Origin: DAOUGC01 sp034429695
Lineage (GTDB): Bacteria > Chloroflexota > Anaerolineae > Anaerolineales > Anaerolineaceae
NCBI GenBank assembly: GCA_034429695.1
Contig: DAOUGC010000010.1
Location: 1-7,583 of the forward strand
Direction of reading: 5' to 3'
Length of the DNA: 7,583 bases
A program made the position numbers and the translations under genes. This document shows, one piece after another, positions 1 to 7,138 of this stretch (positions within the stretch are counted from its first letter, which is position 1; each line of letters begins with the position of its first letter). The notes below the pieces were generated by a model. That model searched no databases. It saw nothing but the letters and a program-made list of their open reading frames with translations, and was not told the origin of the DNA.

Positions 1-801
1 CGGTTTGGACTGCCTGAAGGATGCGCATGGGTCAATTACATCCGTTGCCATGATGACATTGGTTGGACGTTCTCTGATGAGGATGCCGTGGCGGTGGGGG
101 TGAACGGCTATTACCACCGGCGCTTTTTGAATGATTTTTATACCGGCCAGTTTGAAGGCAGCTTTGCGCGTGGGTTGCCTTTTCAGTTCAATCCCAGGAC
201 GGGTGATTGCCGCATTTCCGGCACATGTGCATCATTGGCCGGACTGGAGAAAGCACTGATGGAGGAAACCGGGGCTGAAGTGGAGTTGGCGGCCCGTCGC
301 ATCCTGCTGTTGTATTCAGTGGCATTCTCAATGGGCGGCATCCCATTGATCTATCTTAATGATGAAATTGGTGTGACCAATGACTACAGTTACCGCGATG
401 ATCCTGACAAGGCACACGACAGCCGCTGGGTGCACCGTCCATTCACAAACTGGGCCCGCATGGAAAACCGCAAGGATGAGCATTGTATTGAAGGGCGGGT
501 TTTTCAGGAGATGCAACGTATGATCCGTGCGCGCAAGAGCGCGCCTGGTTTGCGCGGCAGCCAGGCTGAGGTGATCGATTCTGGTTCAGCGGCAGTGTTT
601 GCCTACGTGCGTTCTGGAGATGGGCAGCGTGTACTGGTGCTGGCAAATTTCAGCGAACACGAGCAGGTGGTGGAATTCAACCGCCTGCGCCTGAACGGTC
701 TTGGTTATCACTTTACCGATCTGGTGAATGGGCCATCCCTGCCGGTCGGTGAGGATTTGAAACTGGGTCCGTACCAGTATGTCTGGCTGGATTGCCGGTA
801 A
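1..801 (+). CDS. Amylosucrase-like GH13 enzyme, C-terminal part (5' end outside window)
   Basis: Reading frame 1 is open from the first base to a TAA at 799-801, giving 266 residues with no start in the window; the GTG at 88 is internal. The visible part begins just before the conserved HDDIGW motif (residues 17-22), where the Asp after His is the GH13 transition-state stabiliser (D393 of Neisseria amylosucrase). Family-typical segments follow: FARGLPFQ, the G-T-ASLAGLE stretch, DEIG and DSRWVHRP at about residues 140-146, then the beta-sandwich domain C ending in YQYVWLDCR. About 248 residues after the catalytic His-Asp matches the known amylosucrase C-terminus, so the 3' end is complete. 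Known members transfer glucose from sucrose onto an alpha-1,4-glucan and release fructose; some close relatives mainly hydrolyse sucrose. The nucleophile and acid/base residues lie upstream of the window. No signal peptide can be judged. A terminator follows 20 nt after the stop. Confidence 0.9.
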   Translation, partial: RFGLPEGCAWVNYIRCHDDIGWTFSDEDAVAVGVNGYYHRRFLNDFYTGQFEGSFARGLPFQFNPRTGDCRISGTCASLAGLEKALMEETGAEVELAARRILLLYSVAFSMGGIPLIYLNDEIGVTNDYSYRDDPDKAHDSRWVHRPFTNWARMENRKDEHCIEGRVFQEMQRMIRARKSAPGLRGSQAEVIDSGSAAVFAYVRSGDGQRVLVLANFSEHEQVVEFNRLRLNGLGYHFTDLVNGPSLPVGEDLKLGPYQYVWLDCR

Positions 802-821
802 ACCAATCTGTTAAATACCAT

Positions 822-854
822 ACCGCCCCGTGAAGTTCTCACGGGGCGGTTTTT
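822..854 (+). terminator. Intrinsic terminator after the amylosucrase gene
   Basis: A perfect 12-bp GC-rich stem (822-833 paired with 839-850) closes a 5-nt loop and is followed by a run of five T (850-854) on the plus strand. It begins 20 nt after the amylosucrase stop. It lies in the 67-nt gap between two convergent genes. The minus strand has the same hairpin but only a poor T-rich tail, so it may help end the GH2 transcript but is best assigned to the plus strand. Confidence 0.9.
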
Positions 855-868
855 GTATATGAATGAGT

Positions 869-3325
869 TTAGGCGAAAGAGTTGTAAAGGGAGCGCACTT
901 TCAACGCTGCTTTTACCTCATCAAGAGTCATGCCAGTGGGCATGGGAGCAGTAATCGCCACGCTTTGACCGGCGGGCAGGTCGAAGTAGTTGTCACTGAA
1001 AACCACGTCCTTGCCTTCGATGGCGAGTTCGACAAAGCGTGCCAGTGACACCGCGGTCACTTCGATCACCAGAGTGTCGTCTTCCAGACGCGGTTTAATC
1101 TTCAATCCGGGTTCGCTCAGGTCCAGGTGCTTGCTTGGCACAAATGTGGCGATGTTGGTGCCGACAATATTTCCATCATGGATCAGGTTGGCAACCATGA
1201 TGGTATCCCGGCACTGTTCTTCGGTCAGATCAAAGTGTAGTGAATCCACCAGGCAATTGGACTGGGCTGTGACCGTGAAGGTTTGGGTACCGTGCTGCAG
1301 GACTTCTCCATTAACTTTCACCAGTTGCCACTTCACTTCAGCCGCGTACGGGTGCTGAAGATCGGAGGTGACATGGATCTCCACATCGGTTCCGGTCTCT
1401 TTGAGCGACAGCATCACCGGTGCGTAGAAGCGACGGGCAGCGTAATGCAAAGCCTTCCAACGGCCAAAGTAATCGAGACTGGCCCATGAAGCCACCGGCC
1501 AGGTGTCATTCAACTGCCAGTACAACGTGCCGCTGACACGGTCCATGTTGCGCCGCCAATGTTCCACGCCGTAACGGATACCCTCAGCCTGCAGCACCAT
1601 GGATAGATACACCAGGTTTTCAAAGTCCTTGGGCATGCGGAAGGTATCGGTCATCTGACCGATCATCAAGCCGTTACCGCTGGCGGAACGCTGGTGATGT
1701 TCCATGATGTAGGAAGTCATGTTCCAATCCTGCGGCTGGGCGTAGGTTTTGACTGTTTCAAAGGGCGGCAGCGACTGGAAACCAAATTCGCTCATAAAGC
1801 GTGGGTACTGGCTGCGGTAAGCGGTGAAGGGTTTGCGCCCATGCCAGACATCCCAATAATGGGCATCACCGCGTTCCTGGCTGTTGACGTTTTTGAACGG
1901 TGTTTCCGAGGAAGGAGAGGAGGGCCAGTAAACGGTGTCAGGGTCCAGTTCAGCCACCCAGGTGGGCAATTGATGGTGGAAGAAGTGATCGTACATTCTT
2001 TCCACTTCGGGATACTGGGGATGATCCTTCCAACCCCAGCTCTCCATGCCCCATTCGATCTCATTATTGCCGCACCATAAAGCCAGGCTGGCGCGGTGAC
2101 GCAGGCGGCGCACATTCTGGATTACTTCCTGACGGACGTTCTCAACATATTCAGCCTCGTCCCACGGATACTGGGAACAGGCGAACAGGAAATCCTGCCA
2201 GACCAGGATGCCCAGGCGGTCGCACAGATTGTAGAAGCGGTCGTCTTCGTAAAAACCGCCGCCCCATACACGCAACATATTTTGATGGGTCTCAGCGGCT
2301 GCGGTCAACAACCGGGCGAGGAAGTCATCGGTCACGCGGGTGGGGAAGGAATCAGCGGGGATCCAGTCGGAGCCTTTGGCAAAAATGGTCACCCCGTTGA
2401 CCACAAAGGTAAAGGACTCGCCCCACTGATCAGGTTCGCGGCGCAGTTCGATGGTGCGCAGCCCAAGCTGATAGAAACGGCGGTCGGCGGTCTTGCCGGC
2501 ATCCTGCAAAATGAATTCCACCTGGTACAACGGTTGTTTGCCATAGCCGTTGGGGAACCATAATTGGGGATTTTCGATCACCATGGTCAATTCGGTTGTG
2601 CCGTTTTGAACCGGGTTCTCGACCACATTGATCTTCCCATCTGGCGCGGTCACAAGCATGCGCACAGTCGTGGGGCGGTCAGTCCATTGTTCCAGTTTGA
2701 TCGCCGCAGAGACGGTTACTTTCCCATCTTCGTGCTTCTGGCGCAAGTGAATATCCTCAAAGCGGGCTGTGGTGTAACCCTCCAGCCGAATTTCCTTCCA
2801 AATACCCATGGGGGGCAACATGGGGCCCCAGTCCCAGCCAAACTGGCAGGGCGCCTTGCGGGCATGCGGGCCGCCCGGAATGGCCTGGGAGACTCCCACC
2901 ATCTCACGTTGCTGATTCTTGCCGGTTACCGTTCCAACAATTGAGTCAAAATAAATCACCAGTTGATTGTCGGCTGGTTTCAGAAGGGCTTTGACATCCC
3001 AGCGGTACTGAACGTGCTGGTTGTTGGTCTTCCCCAGTTCTGTACCATTCAGGGTGACGGTGGCGTATGTATCCAGTCCGTCAGCAACAAGAAAAACCTG
3101 CTCCTCATCCAGCAGGGCGGGGGTAACATCAAAGGATGTGGCGTACTCCCAGTCGGTCTCGGCCACCCACATCACCTTTTTTTCATTGTCCCCAACAAAG
3201 GGGTCGGGGATCTGACCGGCGGCGAGTAGGTCAGTGTGAACCACGCCCGGCACTGATGCCGGCAGCCACTTCTCTTTGCCTGCCTGATGAAATTTCCAGG
3301 CGCCTGATAATGATTGGATTTGCAT
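869..3325 (-). CDS. GH2 beta-mannosidase (cytoplasmic)
   Basis: An 818-residue protein of the GH2 beta-mannosidase type (EC 3.2.1.25), which removes terminal non-reducing beta-linked mannose from manno-oligosaccharides or N-glycan core fragments. An N-terminal jelly-roll sugar-binding domain covers roughly residues 1-185 (GAWKFH, VPGVVHTDL, FGWDWGP). An immunoglobulin-like domain follows to about 290, then the TIM barrel (about 300-640) and C-terminal beta domains. The acid/base is E422 in WCGNNEIEWG and the nucleophile E513 in RFMSEFGFQ; their 91-residue separation fits the family. WQLNDTWP (603-610) is also characteristic. There is no signal peptide, so it acts on imported sugar. The ATG at 3325 is chosen because AAGGAG lies 5 nt upstream and the sequence then starts directly with the domain. 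The frame stays open to an ATG at 3409, which would add 28 unlikely residues and make the 3373-3388 palindrome coding. It is the last gene of the minus-strand block and probably acts alongside the GH130 phosphorylase. Confidence 0.93.
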   Translation of the reverse strand: MQIQSLSGAWKFHQAGKEKWLPASVPGVVHTDLLAAGQIPDPFVGDNEKKVMWVAETDWEYATSFDVTPALLDEEQVFLVADGLDTYATVTLNGTELGKTNNQHVQYRWDVKALLKPADNQLVIYFDSIVGTVTGKNQQREMVGVSQAIPGGPHARKAPCQFGWDWGPMLPPMGIWKEIRLEGYTTARFEDIHLRQKHEDGKVTVSAAIKLEQWTDRPTTVRMLVTAPDGKINVVENPVQNGTTELTMVIENPQLWFPNGYGKQPLYQVEFILQDAGKTADRRFYQLGLRTIELRREPDQWGESFTFVVNGVTIFAKGSDWIPADSFPTRVTDDFLARLLTAAAETHQNMLRVWGGGFYEDDRFYNLCDRLGILVWQDFLFACSQYPWDEAEYVENVRQEVIQNVRRLRHRASLALWCGNNEIEWGMESWGWKDHPQYPEVERMYDHFFHHQLPTWVAELDPDTVYWPSSPSSETPFKNVNSQERGDAHYWDVWHGRKPFTAYRSQYPRFMSEFGFQSLPPFETVKTYAQPQDWNMTSYIMEHHQRSASGNGLMIGQMTDTFRMPKDFENLVYLSMVLQAEGIRYGVEHWRRNMDRVSGTLYWQLNDTWPVASWASLDYFGRWKALHYAARRFYAPVMLSLKETGTDVEIHVTSDLQHPYAAEVKWQLVKVNGEVLQHGTQTFTVTAQSNCLVDSLHFDLTEEQCRDTIMVANLIHDGNIVGTNIATFVPSKHLDLSEPGLKIKPRLEDDTLVIEVTAVSLARFVELAIEGKDVVFSDNYFDLPAGQSVAITAPMPTGMTLDEVKAALKVRSLYNSFA

Positions 3326-3330
3326 TACTA

Positions 3331-3336
3331 CTCCTT
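3331..3336 (-). promoter_or_regulatory. Ribosome binding site that sets the GH2 start
   Basis: AAGGAG on the minus strand, 5 nt before the ATG at 3325. It is the best Shine-Dalgarno match in the window and decides the start against the in-frame ATGs further upstream (3409 and others), which lack a comparable site. Confidence 0.85.
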
Positions 3337-3372
3337 CATGTGTATTAATGTTCATGTTTTCTACCATCAGAG

Positions 3373-3388
3373 CCATCCGCGCGGATGG
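3373..3388. promoter_or_regulatory. Perfect 16-bp palindrome, candidate LacI-family operator
   Basis: CCATCCGC followed by its exact complement GCGGATGG, with a central CpG. LacI/GalR/PurR-type repressors typically bind palindromes of about 16 bp with this central dinucleotide. It lies in the 149-nt gap between the lipoprotein stop and the GH2 start, 48 nt before the GH2 ATG. It is not a terminator: no loop bases unless the centre opens, and no T-run on either side. A LacI-type gene lies in the same block. I could not identify a convincing promoter beside it, so function is inferred from symmetry and context only. The rest of the gap shows nothing else clear. Confidence 0.45.
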
Positions 3389-3474
3389 TTCAAACCGGGG
3401 ATCCTCCATGGGAGAATCGCGGACAATTTCAGCATCTGCATAAACTTATCGCCATAAGCAGTTCCAGCGTCCTG

Positions 3475-4845
3475 TCAGTGATCCAGTTCCTCCTGTTCTG
3501 ACCGGATTTCGGCAAGTTCCTGCTCGACTTCCGCATCAGTCGTGGGTAACACTTCTTCAGCCGATTGTCGATTGTTGAAGATCTGATCAATATCCTCAGT
3601 CACGATGTGGTTCAGACGGGTGAACCCGACAAGCATGTGACTGGGGCTTTCCACGCCGTAATCCAGGGAACCAAGAAAAACCTGTTCAACCTCGCCGGAT
3701 TGCATCCCCGAAAATAACGCCGCCCACCGGTGCACCAGACTCGAACGTACTGGCGGGGCATGGGTAATGCCCATCCATTGAGCTTGAACTTCAGCCGAGG
3801 ATAAATACTTGAGGAAAGTCCATGTTTCCTGCGGGTGGGTGGTCTTTGATGACATCAACCACGCATCGGTGAAAAGGACATCGCGCCGGCCGTCTGCTCC
3901 GGCTGGCAGCGCAGCCACACCCCAATCAAATTCGGCTAGATCAGCGTAAAGCCGCCAGCCCCACACACCGGTCAGGCGCATGGCAACTTTTTGCGCCCGA
4001 AATAAATCGCCTTCATCGGGATTGATCTTTCCTGCCGGGTTGGGGATCACCTGGCTTTCCCAGATCAAGTCTTGAACCGACTGGAAAGCCGTGATCGCCA
4101 GTGGGTCATCGAGATTGGATTTTTCAGCATAACCGCTGGGATGGCTTGATTCTGGATAAATGCCATGTCCCCACAACCAGGCATATTGATCATAAGGCCA
4201 AAAATCGAGAGAGCAACCGAACCCGCCAGAAGCGGTTTCATTTTGCAGGCGGGTCAGCTTGGCGCATTGATCCACGAAAGCCTGCCAGGTCCAATCGGGG
4301 TCAGACCAATCCACTGGAGGATGAATCAAACCGGCGGCATCCAGCAGAGCCTTGTTATAAAAAACGTAGCTGCCACCGGTCTGAAATGGCATACCCATGA
4401 TGCGGCCATCCAGTGTGTATGTCTCCACCGTTCCGGGTAGGAAGTCTGACAGGTCAACAAGGTCCTGTTGGATGTAAGGGGTCAGGTTGGCAACCCAGCC
4501 ACGCGCGTTATAGTCACCAAAACTGGATGCCCCCCACAGAGAAAAGATGTCGGGGGCAACGCCGGCGGCGATCATGGCTTGCATCTTATTATCGTAGTCC
4601 GCCCAGACGACCGGTACCAGGTTAATTTTTATCCCGGGGTTCTGGCGCTCAAATTCTGGTATTGCCTGTTCGCGTTGCCATTGCTGTTCACGTTCATCCA
4701 CCCGTACCATCCAGATGACCTCAACACGTCCGTCATTGGAATGGGCAGCATCCTCGGAGTTGGTCGAAAGCGTGAATACACCAGGTTGACAGGCAGTCAA
4801 CGCTACGAGGAGCAGGAGCAGGGGGGGGAAGAGATTCTTCTTCAA
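3475..4845 (-). CDS. ABC transporter sugar-binding lipoprotein (family 1 solute-binding protein)
   Basis: A 456-residue extracellular solute-binding protein of the CUT1 carbohydrate-uptake type. The N-terminus is a lipoprotein signal: MKKN, a Leu-rich core, then lipobox LTAC with the lipidated Cys at residue 19, followed by a Ser/Asn/Asp-rich linker. The mature part has family features: the opening strand VEVIWMV (41-47), PEFERQNPGIKINLVPV, PDIFSLWG, a MPFQTGGSYVFYNKALLDAAG stretch, and a C-terminal charged, coiled-coil-like tail rich in Glu. It would capture an oligosaccharide, probably a beta-mannoside given the neighbours, and hand it to a membrane permease. No permease or ATPase gene is next to it. 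The start is a TTG at 4845, inferred from the signal peptide; an in-frame stop lies 15 nt upstream and the ribosome site is weak. Eight consecutive C residues fall inside the signal-peptide codons (4821-4828). Substrate identity is not visible from the sequence. Confidence 0.9.
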   Translation of the reverse strand: MKKNLFPPLLLLLVALTACQPGVFTLSTNSEDAAHSNDGRVEVIWMVRVDEREQQWQREQAIPEFERQNPGIKINLVPVVWADYDNKMQAMIAAGVAPDIFSLWGASSFGDYNARGWVANLTPYIQQDLVDLSDFLPGTVETYTLDGRIMGMPFQTGGSYVFYNKALLDAAGLIHPPVDWSDPDWTWQAFVDQCAKLTRLQNETASGGFGCSLDFWPYDQYAWLWGHGIYPESSHPSGYAEKSNLDDPLAITAFQSVQDLIWESQVIPNPAGKINPDEGDLFRAQKVAMRLTGVWGWRLYADLAEFDWGVAALPAGADGRRDVLFTDAWLMSSKTTHPQETWTFLKYLSSAEVQAQWMGITHAPPVRSSLVHRWAALFSGMQSGEVEQVFLGSLDYGVESPSHMLVGFTRLNHIVTEDIDQIFNNRQSAEEVLPTTDAEVEQELAEIRSEQEELDH

Positions 4846-4877
4846 GCAGTAATCCGTCTGTCATGCACAGGAAATCA

Positions 4878-4907
4878 GACTCTGCACCTCGCATGAAGTG
4901 CAGAGTC
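4878..4907 (-). other. Hairpin in the GH130-to-lipoprotein gap
   Basis: A perfect 10-bp inverted repeat (4878-4887 with 4898-4907) around a 10-nt loop. It lies in the 112-nt gap after the GH130 stop and before the lipoprotein start. On the minus strand only TGATTT follows the stem, so it is at best a weak intrinsic terminator. It could instead be a partial terminator or an RNA-stabilising/processing element giving different amounts of the lipoprotein and enzyme messages. I see no convincing promoter in this gap. Confidence 0.6.
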
Positions 4908-4957
4908 CGCTGTTCCTTATGATCATCCGCCTGTTTGCATAATCCAAACCAGAAAAT

Positions 4958-5947
4958 TTAGAGTTCCGAGTTGTCTTTCACAAATTGCACCATTTCATCA
5001 ATGCGGGCAAACGCCATGGCGGTCACTGTATCGGCTGCACCGTAATAAATCGCCATGCGCCCGGTCGGGGCATCCAGCAATGCTGCGCAAGGGAAGCACA
5101 CATTGGGAACGTCGCCAACACGTTCGTAGAGTTCCTGCGGAGCGAGCAGATACGGAGCCGTGCGGTACATGACCTTCCACGGCTCGTCCAAATCCAGCAG
5201 GGCGGCGCCGAATGAGTATTCAAAGCCGTTGCACATGGTGATTACACCGTGGTAGATCATCAGCCAGCCTTCTGAGGTCTCAATGGGCGTGGGACCAGGA
5301 CCCACCTTGGTGCTTTGCCAGCCGCCCTTGGGCTGCATCACAAAACGGTGTTTGCCCCAGTGAACCATGTCAGGCGACTCGGAGTAGAAGGTGTCCCCGA
5401 AGGGGGTATGGCCCCGGTCAGACGGGCGGCTGAGCATGGCGAATTTGCCGTTGATCTTGCGGGGGAAGAGCACACCGTTGCGATTGTAGGGCAGGAAGGC
5501 GTTTTCAAGCTGATAATAGGATTTGAAGTCATGGGTGTAAGCCAACCCGATGGTGGGACCATGATAACCGTTACACCATGAGATGTAGTAGCGATCCTCG
5601 ATCCAGCAAACACGCGGGTCGTAGCGGTACTCAACACGGGTGAGTTCTTCATCATCACCGATGAACCGAATGGGTTCATGTTCGATGTTCCAGTTAACAC
5701 CATCATCACTGCGCCCGGTGTAAATGTTCATCTCACGTTTTTTGTTGTCACAGCGAAATACGCCGGCAAACCTGCCTTCAAACGGAACCACCGCGCTGTT
5801 GAAAATGCTGTTTGAGGTCGGGATCAGATTCTTGGGAATGATGGGGTTCTGGCTGTAGCGCCATACCACATCCGAGTTTCCGGCGGGGCGTTCTTCCCAC
5901 GGGATGTTTGCCAGCGGTTCGCCGACGACTGCCAACCTGGTTTGCAT
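4958..5947 (-). CDS. GH130 beta-1,4-mannoside phosphorylase (subfamily 2-like)
   Basis: A 329-residue five-bladed beta-propeller enzyme of GH130. These enzymes split a beta-mannosyl linkage with inorganic phosphate, giving alpha-mannose 1-phosphate with inversion. Sequence features: NSIFNSAVVPF (46-56), GVFRCDNK, the YRYDPRV motif with the presumed catalytic Asp at 110, NGYHGPTIG (126-134), NGVLFPRKINGKFAMLSRPSD (157-177), FGDTFYSESPDM, GPGPTPIET, GWLMIYHGV and GDVPNVCFPCAA (278-289). The basic residues in RPSD and YHG probably bind phosphate. As I recall the family, this pattern is closer to subfamily 2 (mannooligosaccharide or mannosyl-N-acetylglucosamine phosphorylases) than to mannosyl-glucose phosphorylases of subfamily 1; the exact acceptor (mannose, GlcNAc or other) cannot be read here. 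No signal peptide, so it is cytoplasmic. The ATG at 5947 has GAGGT 6 nt upstream, and the gene follows the regulator by only 14 nt, so the two are almost certainly co-transcribed. Confidence 0.92.
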   Translation of the reverse strand: MQTRLAVVGEPLANIPWEERPAGNSDVVWRYSQNPIIPKNLIPTSNSIFNSAVVPFEGRFAGVFRCDNKKREMNIYTGRSDDGVNWNIEHEPIRFIGDDEELTRVEYRYDPRVCWIEDRYYISWCNGYHGPTIGLAYTHDFKSYYQLENAFLPYNRNGVLFPRKINGKFAMLSRPSDRGHTPFGDTFYSESPDMVHWGKHRFVMQPKGGWQSTKVGPGPTPIETSEGWLMIYHGVITMCNGFEYSFGAALLDLDEPWKVMYRTAPYLLAPQELYERVGDVPNVCFPCAALLDAPTGRMAIYYGAADTVTAMAFARIDEMVQFVKDNSEL

Positions 5948-5953
5948 GAATAT

Positions 5954-5958
5954 ACCTC
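5954..5958 (-). promoter_or_regulatory. Ribosome binding site of the GH130 gene
   Basis: GAGGT on the minus strand, 6 nt before the ATG at 5947. It sits in the 14-nt gap after the regulator's stop codon, which supports co-transcription of regulator and phosphorylase. Confidence 0.75.
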
Positions 5959-5961
5959 GCT

Positions 5962-7035
5962 TTATGCCTTGGATTTGTTTTCCGTTGCTCGCATCGATTT
6001 GACCGCCTGGGTGGAGGCGCGTTTGATTAAGCGTGTATGCATGACAGCCGTGATCCTGAATGCATCCGGGGTTTCCACGCGGTGCAACAGCAAGTTGACT
6101 GCCATGCGTCCCATATTGGTCTTGTCGATGCGCATGGTGGTGAGTGGGGGTGAGATGTTTTCAGACAGGGCGATGTCGTCAAAGCCAACCAGCGAGACAT
6201 CCTGTGGGATGCTGATGCCCATCTGGGTGATGTACTTCATGGAGTTAATCACGATGTAGTCGTTGACACCCACCAGGGCGGTGATGTTGGTATTGGCGCC
6301 GAAGATTTTGCGAATGGATTCAGCCATGTCGGCAGGGCGGGAACTGCAGTTGAAAAATAACGGTTGCAATCCGGCTTCGTGCATGGCTTTGTAGTATCCC
6401 TCGCGCCGTTCCTTCAGGCTCGGATAACCATCATCGGTGCTGCCCAGAAATGCGACGCGGGTGTGCCCCAGTTCGAGCAGATGGCGGGTGGCTTGAGCAG
6501 CGCCGTCGCTGTTGCTGGTGATGACCGAATCAAACTGCCCGGTCTCTGAATAGCCGTCCACCAGGATCAGAGGCAGGTTGTTTTTCTCTAAAACTTTAGT
6601 AAAGTCCCGATTGACATAGATACCCACCAGCAGCAGTGCGTCCGCGCTGTCTTCCAGCAACAGGTTGGGTATTTCCACTGGCTCATTGAGGTCATTGACG
6701 CGCACGGTGGAATACAGCAGATTGAGATTGTTTTGCCGACATGCCGACTCGATGCCGCCGATCACCTGGGAGTAAAAGACATTGGAACGCGGAACGTCCG
6801 GTTCATCATTGTCTGTTTTTACAATCAACCCCAGGGTTTTGATCCCCTGACGCACGGTGGGTGCTGGCATTTTTGAACGATAACCCAGCGAACGGGCAGT
6901 CGCAAGCACCCTCTCGCGGGTCTCCTCAGAAAGGCCGGGCTTGTCATTAAGAACCAGTGAGACCGTGGATAATGAAACACCACTTTCCCGGGCAATATCC
7001 AGCATTTTTACGCTTGGTTGGCGCTTATTTTTCAT
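5962..7035 (-). CDS. LacI-family transcriptional regulator
   Basis: A 357-residue LacI/GalR-type repressor. The N-terminal helix-turn-helix is clear: VKMLDIARESGVSLSTVSLVLN at about residues 9-30, then PGLSEETRERVLATARSLGY (33-52). A periplasmic-binding-protein-like sensor domain follows from about 66 (TLGLIV, FYSQVIGGIE, DALLLVG, LPLILVDG, TRHLLELGHTRVAFLG, RREGYYKAM, ALVGVNDY, PQDVSLVGFDDIALS). The hinge after LGY is odd: it carries two prolines (57 and 59) and Val at 61 where the family usually has an AR-x-Leu hinge helix. The ATG at 7035 gives the usual short arm before the helix-turn-helix; an in-frame ATG at 7089 would add 18 basic residues and cannot be excluded, since both starts lack a strong ribosome site and the promoter lies upstream of both. 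As first gene before GH130 it probably controls the mannoside genes and itself, released by an imported or processed sugar. Confidence 0.92.
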   Translation of the reverse strand: MKNKRQPSVKMLDIARESGVSLSTVSLVLNDKPGLSEETRERVLATARSLGYRSKMPAPTVRQGIKTLGLIVKTDNDEPDVPRSNVFYSQVIGGIESACRQNNLNLLYSTVRVNDLNEPVEIPNLLLEDSADALLLVGIYVNRDFTKVLEKNNLPLILVDGYSETGQFDSVITSNSDGAAQATRHLLELGHTRVAFLGSTDDGYPSLKERREGYYKAMHEAGLQPLFFNCSSRPADMAESIRKIFGANTNITALVGVNDYIVINSMKYITQMGISIPQDVSLVGFDDIALSENISPPLTTMRIDKTNMGRMAVNLLLHRVETPDAFRITAVMHTRLIKRASTQAVKSMRATENKSKA

Positions 7036-7110
7036 ATTTGTCTTTATAATTGATGATGATCTGGAACGCAGCCGATGGTTGGTTGCCATTATTTCTAAAA
7101 TCTAATTAAA

Positions 7111-7138
7111 ATTATATGTGAAGTTTTAATAAAGTCAA
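7111..7138 (-). promoter_or_regulatory. Sigma-70 promoter of the regulator-GH130 unit
   Basis: On the minus strand TTGACT (7138-7133) is followed after 16 nt by a consensus TATAAT (7116-7111). Transcription would begin near 7104, about 15 nt before the ATG at 7089 or about 70 nt before the preferred ATG at 7035. The surrounding region is markedly AT-rich compared with the coding sequence. This is the only near-consensus promoter I recognise in the window. Confidence 0.75.

Noticed and set aside
1694..2563. Several open frames of 120-170 codons on the plus strand opposite the GH2 gene
   Set aside because: They lie entirely antisense to a well-supported GH2 catalytic domain, show no recognisable domain, and are expected shadows in GC-rich coding sequence.
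3326..3409. N-terminal extension of the GH2 protein to the ATG at 3409
   Set aside because: The extra 28 residues do not resemble a domain or signal peptide, and the strong ribosome site points to 3325.
3445..3458. Small inverted repeat (5-bp arms, 4-nt loop) just after the lipoprotein stop
   Set aside because: The stem is short and AT-rich with no T-run, so it is too weak to call a terminator.
4861..4866. ATG at 4864 on the minus strand as an alternative lipoprotein start
   Set aside because: It is in another frame and would give no signal peptide; using it would require a frameshift in the C-run.
4919..4926. 8-bp palindrome ATGATCAT in the GH130-lipoprotein gap
   Set aside because: Too short and AT-rich to support as a binding site by itself.
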